The translations under genes and the position numbers were made by a program. The notes under the pieces were generated by a model. The model was not told where the DNA came from. It made no database searches and worked only from the letters and a program-made list of their open reading frames with translations. DNA of 23,268 bases from Prevotellamassilia sp. (GTDB lineage Bacteria; Bacteroidota; Bacteroidia; Bacteroidales; Bacteroidaceae): contig JAHAWW010000235.1 in assembly GCA_018383375.1 (NCBI GenBank), forward strand, positions 1-23,268, given 5' to 3'. Shown one piece after another: positions 20,654-23,268 of this stretch (the stretch's first letter is position 1; each line of letters begins with the position of its first letter).

Positions 20654-22762
20654 TTACCAGATGTCTTCTTCTTGAGCACCATTGAAGATGTTCTTGGGTG
20701 CATACTCAATGAAGTCAAGGAAGAGCTGAGAGTCGAGTTTCTTGAGGGCCGACTTGAATCGGAGGTAGTAGGTCTTATTAGGCTCAAGCTGGGTCTGAAT
20801 GACGATGCGGCGCATGCAAGAGTAGACTCCACTGCGGTCGCGTACGTTGAGTGTGGCCTTACCGTTACAGGTGTTGAAGTATTTCGGGCCTTTCAAGTAG
20901 CCGTGGTTACGCAGGTTCTTGTCGATTTCGGCATTTTGCGCTTGGTCTTCGGTATCTTCAGACCAGGGAATTTCGGGGTTGTCGGCGTTGACCGTCTGAC
21001 GCATATCGAAGGGCAGACCGGCGGGCGAGAGACGCAAGGGGTCGTCACCGAAATAAATCTGAGCCATCGAACGGTTGGGGTTGAGCGACGTACCGAGGCG
21101 AATCTCATAGGTATCTGCGAGCGGCACAGGCGGGAGTTTGATGGTGAAATCATAAAGACCACACACGAGGAATTCGTCGCCCTGATAGTCGTTCCAGTCG
21201 GCGGCACCCGGGCACATCAGATAGAGGAAGTGGGTGTCTGAAGACTCACGCATCACGTTGTTGATGTAGCCTTTGGGGAAGAGACGATAATCGCCACCGC
21301 GGTTGTTGTTGGTGAGGATTTCGGGGAACATGGTAGTCATGTCGATACGGATGCGCTCACTGGCCAGCTGACGGCGCATTTCATCACCATAGAGCAAAAT
21401 CTTGTTGATGGGATAGTAGAAACCGTTTTGGGCGTTGTTATCGTTGGCGCCATTGGTCATATTGATCAAGATGCCGGGGTTTTCTACGCCGGTTTCGGTG
21501 TAGTCACCCGTACGGCCATCATTATAAATAGACTTACGGTTGATGTAAATGCGGTGTTCACTGTCTTGCTCAAAACCGGCATCGCCCACCTGAGTCACCT
21601 TGATAAGGCCGGCATATTTACCCATAGTGGTGTAGTAGTCCCACACGTTGGTCGGCATATTAACCTTTTGGGGCTTCTTGATGCTGGCACCATACATGTA
21701 GTTGTATTCGTTGCAGTGGTGTACGAACTCGTCGTAGGCGATGTTGCCATAGAGCAGGTGATAGGCCACGAACTTATTCAGGGGGTTATCGGGGTTTTTA
21801 TAGTCGCCCATAGCCTGCTCGCCATAAACTTCGGCACATTTTTGCTCAACGGCGGCGAGCACATCAGCAGCATTGGTCACGGTGCCTTCTGCGTTGACGG
21901 CCACATCAATGCCCCACTCATTTTTGTAGACGTCGTCGGTCTCGACGAAGGCGGTGAAGCCGATATAGCGTGTGGTGTTCTGACGGAAGATGGTGTTGGG
22001 CTCAGAAGAGATACGATAGTCGGTCACCTCCTCATAGTTCATCTCGTCATATTCGCGGTCGCGGTAGGCGGTGAGCGAGTCTGCCCAAGAGGTAGCTGTG
22101 AGCAGCGTACCCATAATTTTGAGGTTGTCAGCGGCGATAATGCGTTCGGCAAGATTGTCGGCAGAGGGCGCAATCACTCGGTCTACCTCATGGAGCATAC
22201 CGTTGGAGAGTTCGATATCGAAGCTCAACACATGCGAGTTGGTATTGATGATATAACCACCGACGTCAGAGAGTGTGTCTTGCTCGCAGGTGAGTGTACG
22301 ATCGTTGAGGTTGGAGAGGTCGAACGAACCGGGCGTGGGGAAGTCTGCAGTTTCGTAGGGGGCTTCGTCGCGGTTGTCGATGATACTGTTTTTGGCGATG
22401 AGTTCGGCCTGTTCGTAGCTCAGCTCGTCGATGCTGGAGAGACCAAGTGAAGCCACATAGGCATTGATGGCGTCATTGTTGGGGGCGAAGACGGTGTAGT
22501 TGCCTCGCGCACCGAGCACACTGGTGAGCACTGAGGCTTGGTCGGAGTTGCCGAGGCGGACGCGATCGTAGATGGCTTTAATTGAAGAAAACTTGGGAGT
22601 GGAGCTCAAGTAGTCGGTAATGGTCTGTTCGGTCTTGATGGCGAAATTACCGTCGTCTATGTTCTCGGAACATGACGTAGGGAGCGTCATTAACGCGCCG
22701 AAAGCCAAAAGACCGGCCAGGCATCGGGCAAGGAAAGTTGCTCTCGTCACAATACGTTTCAT
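20654..22762 (-). CDS. FAS1 (fasciclin) domain lipoprotein
   Basis: 702 residues from the ATG at 22762 (MKRIVTRATFLARCLAGLLA), preferred over an in-frame ATG 84 bases upstream because a lipoprotein signal begins here. The lipobox is LPTSC with lipidated Cys31; acidic residues soon after (CSENIDD) hint at surface export, as in many Bacteroidota lipoproteins. A clear FAS1 domain covers about residues 46-199 (NYTVFAPNNDA near 88-98; NGMLHEVDRVIAP near 187-199). A second, divergent FAS1-like unit may span about 205-510, with FVAYHLLYGN and NGFYYPINKILLYGDE as late motifs. The last ~190 residues are of unknown type, rich in beta strands. Such proteins often accompany SusC/SusD glycan-uptake loci or act in adhesion, but no SusC/D gene is visible here. 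Confidence 0.85.
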   Translation of the reverse strand: MKRIVTRATFLARCLAGLLAFGALMTLPTSCSENIDDGNFAIKTEQTITDYLSSTPKFSSIKAIYDRVRLGNSDQASVLTSVLGARGNYTVFAPNNDAINAYVASLGLSSIDELSYEQAELIAKNSIIDNRDEAPYETADFPTPGSFDLSNLNDRTLTCEQDTLSDVGGYIINTNSHVLSFDIELSNGMLHEVDRVIAPSADNLAERIIAADNLKIMGTLLTATSWADSLTAYRDREYDEMNYEEVTDYRISSEPNTIFRQNTTRYIGFTAFVETDDVYKNEWGIDVAVNAEGTVTNAADVLAAVEQKCAEVYGEQAMGDYKNPDNPLNKFVAYHLLYGNIAYDEFVHHCNEYNYMYGASIKKPQKVNMPTNVWDYYTTMGKYAGLIKVTQVGDAGFEQDSEHRIYINRKSIYNDGRTGDYTETGVENPGILINMTNGANDNNAQNGFYYPINKILLYGDEMRRQLASERIRIDMTTMFPEILTNNNRGGDYRLFPKGYINNVMRESSDTHFLYLMCPGAADWNDYQGDEFLVCGLYDFTIKLPPVPLADTYEIRLGTSLNPNRSMAQIYFGDDPLRLSPAGLPFDMRQTVNADNPEIPWSEDTEDQAQNAEIDKNLRNHGYLKGPKYFNTCNGKATLNVRDRSGVYSCMRRIVIQTQLEPNKTYYLRFKSALKKLDSQLFLDFIEYAPKNIFNGAQEEDIW

Positions 22763-22973
22763 AGTGTGTATTTTTATGATTTTTGTTTGGTTATCAAGGC
22801 TTAAGCGGACCCTCAAAACCGTTAGGCTCTGATGGTCGGACGACAAAAAGTGTATAATTCTAAAATTTCGTTACAAATCTAATCAATTTCCCACTACAAC
22901 TACGAGTAAGACGGGGTTATTTAACACTTTTAACATAGCGCATCTTATGGGGACGGGAAAGTGTGCGAATAAT
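22763..22973. other. Upstream region of the FAS1 lipoprotein gene
   Basis: About 210 bases with no gene. On the minus strand TAGATTTG (plus-strand 22874-22881) fits the -7 consensus, but the best TTG upstream leaves a 15-base gap, shorter than the usual 19-21. If real, the leader would be about 105 bases. The promoter is therefore a weak call. Confidence 0.35.
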
Positions 22974-23025
22974 CAAGGCCTGACGACCTGGGCTGGTATG
23001 TGGCGCCCTTGCAGGGCTTGCGAGG
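22974..23025 (-). repeat. Interspersed multi-hairpin element, copy C (partial, inverted)
   Basis: Carries the reverse complement of the left half of the element: AAGGCCTGACGACCTGGGC, GGTATGT, GGCGCCCTTGCAGGGCTTGC. The right half (TTCCACTATT and CCGGCC...GGTCGG) is missing, so this copy is truncated. It faces copies B and D. Confidence 0.75.
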
Positions 23026-23044
23026 CCGCGCTAACATGGTATGG

Positions 23045-23170
23045 AAAATATGGTGAATACATTTAATGTTATTGCGCGGCATTGAAAAAATATGAGGCTA
23101 ACATTTTTATTAATTGGGCGGCATTGAAAAAATATGGTGAATACATTTAATGTTATTGCGAGGCAAGGCA
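23045..23170. repeat. 42-bp tandem repeat, three units
   Basis: Units start at 23045, 23087 and 23129, each with AAAATATG. Units 1 and 3 share GTGAATACATTTAATGTTAT and then TGCG-GGCA; unit 2 is diverged in the middle (AGGCTAACATTTTTATTAAT). The 42-base period has no spacers, so this is not a CRISPR array. The units lie exactly between inverted elements C and D. Confidence 0.85.
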
Positions 23171-23268
23171 AGGCCTGAAGGGCCGTAACATAATCGCCCA
23201 GGTCGTTAGGCCTGGGTTTGCGATATTTCCACTAAATTCCGGCCTGAAGGGTCGGCACATTGTGGGGG
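23164..23268 (+). repeat. Interspersed multi-hairpin element, copy D (reaches window end)
   Basis: Full-length order: CAAGGCCTGAAGGGCC, GTAACATAATC, core stem CCCAGG / CCTGGG with TCGTTAGG, ATTTCCACTAAATTCCGGCC, TGAAGGGTCGGCACATTG. An outer stem ATCGC / GCGAT replaces the ATCAGCCC / GGGCTGAT stem of copy A. The right boundary may lie beyond the window. Confidence 0.8.

Noticed and set aside
21428..22450. 340-codon plus-strand open frame across the FAS1 lipoprotein
   Set aside because: Antisense to a protein with a clear signal peptide and FAS1 motifs. The plus frame is a Val/Gly/Ile-rich shadow without a known motif.
23045..23170. Possible CRISPR array
   Set aside because: The three 42-base units are contiguous with no unique spacers, and no cas genes are present.
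16649..23268. Hairpin elements as insertion sequences or MITEs with transposase ends
   Set aside because: I see no consistent target-site duplications around the copies and no transposase gene in the window. They are listed only as repeats.

Overview
The window looks like a chromosomal segment from a member of the Bacteroidales (Bacteroidota), probably a gut or oral lineage. Four things point there. The ribosomal gene order ends secY-map-infA-rpmJ-rpsM-rpsK-rpsD-rpoA-rplQ. Promoters fit the phylum-specific TTTG / TAnnTTTG consensus. Most genes have A-rich translation starts without a Shine-Dalgarno sequence. The accessory genes (a BspA-like leucine-rich-repeat protein and a FAS1-domain lipoprotein) are common in that order. 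I cannot assign a genus; Muribaculaceae or Prevotellaceae are guesses.

Layout. 1-350: a non-coding region with a strong promoter and a well-folded 5' leader. 351-14752: one long co-directional block of 27 genes, mostly a few to a few tens of bases apart, covering the S10 (from rplC), spc and alpha operons, with secY, map, infA and rpoA included. A strong intrinsic terminator follows rplQ. 15009-16568: a secreted BspA-like leucine-rich-repeat protein. 16569-17124: a repeat-rich intergenic region. 17125-17712: a secreted NlpC/P60 peptidase, closed by a terminator. 17778-18632: a small MscS-type mechanosensitive channel. 18768-18959: rpsU with its own promoter and terminator. 19077-19973: a XerC/D-type tyrosine recombinase. 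19974-20653: non-coding, with terminators and repeats. 20654-22762 (minus strand): a FAS1-domain lipoprotein. 22763-23268: non-coding, with two inverted copies of an interspersed repeat and a 42-bp tandem repeat.

Function. The left two thirds supplies ribosomal proteins, the SecY translocon, initiation factor IF-1, N-terminal methionine removal and the RNA polymerase alpha subunit. The right third is envelope-directed (cell-wall hydrolase, osmotic safety valve, surface or secreted proteins), with two housekeeping genes (rpsU, xerC/D-like) embedded in it.

Most interesting signals. (1) A predicted structured RNA leader before rplC: a GCAA-tetraloop hairpin followed directly by a two-segment stem, with no rpsJ seen within 350 bases upstream. 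(2) An interspersed ~105-bp multi-hairpin element in four copies, with compensatory changes in one stem; two copies in opposite orientation bracket the FAS1 lipoprotein gene. (3) A perfect Shine-Dalgarno sequence before rplF only. (4) An identical 11-base block at the rplC and rpsU promoters. (5) A promoter-like site running almost straight into a terminator after xerC, where I would expect hpf. I found no clear new multi-gene defence or metabolic system, no CRISPR array, no tRNA or rRNA, and no complete insertion sequence.
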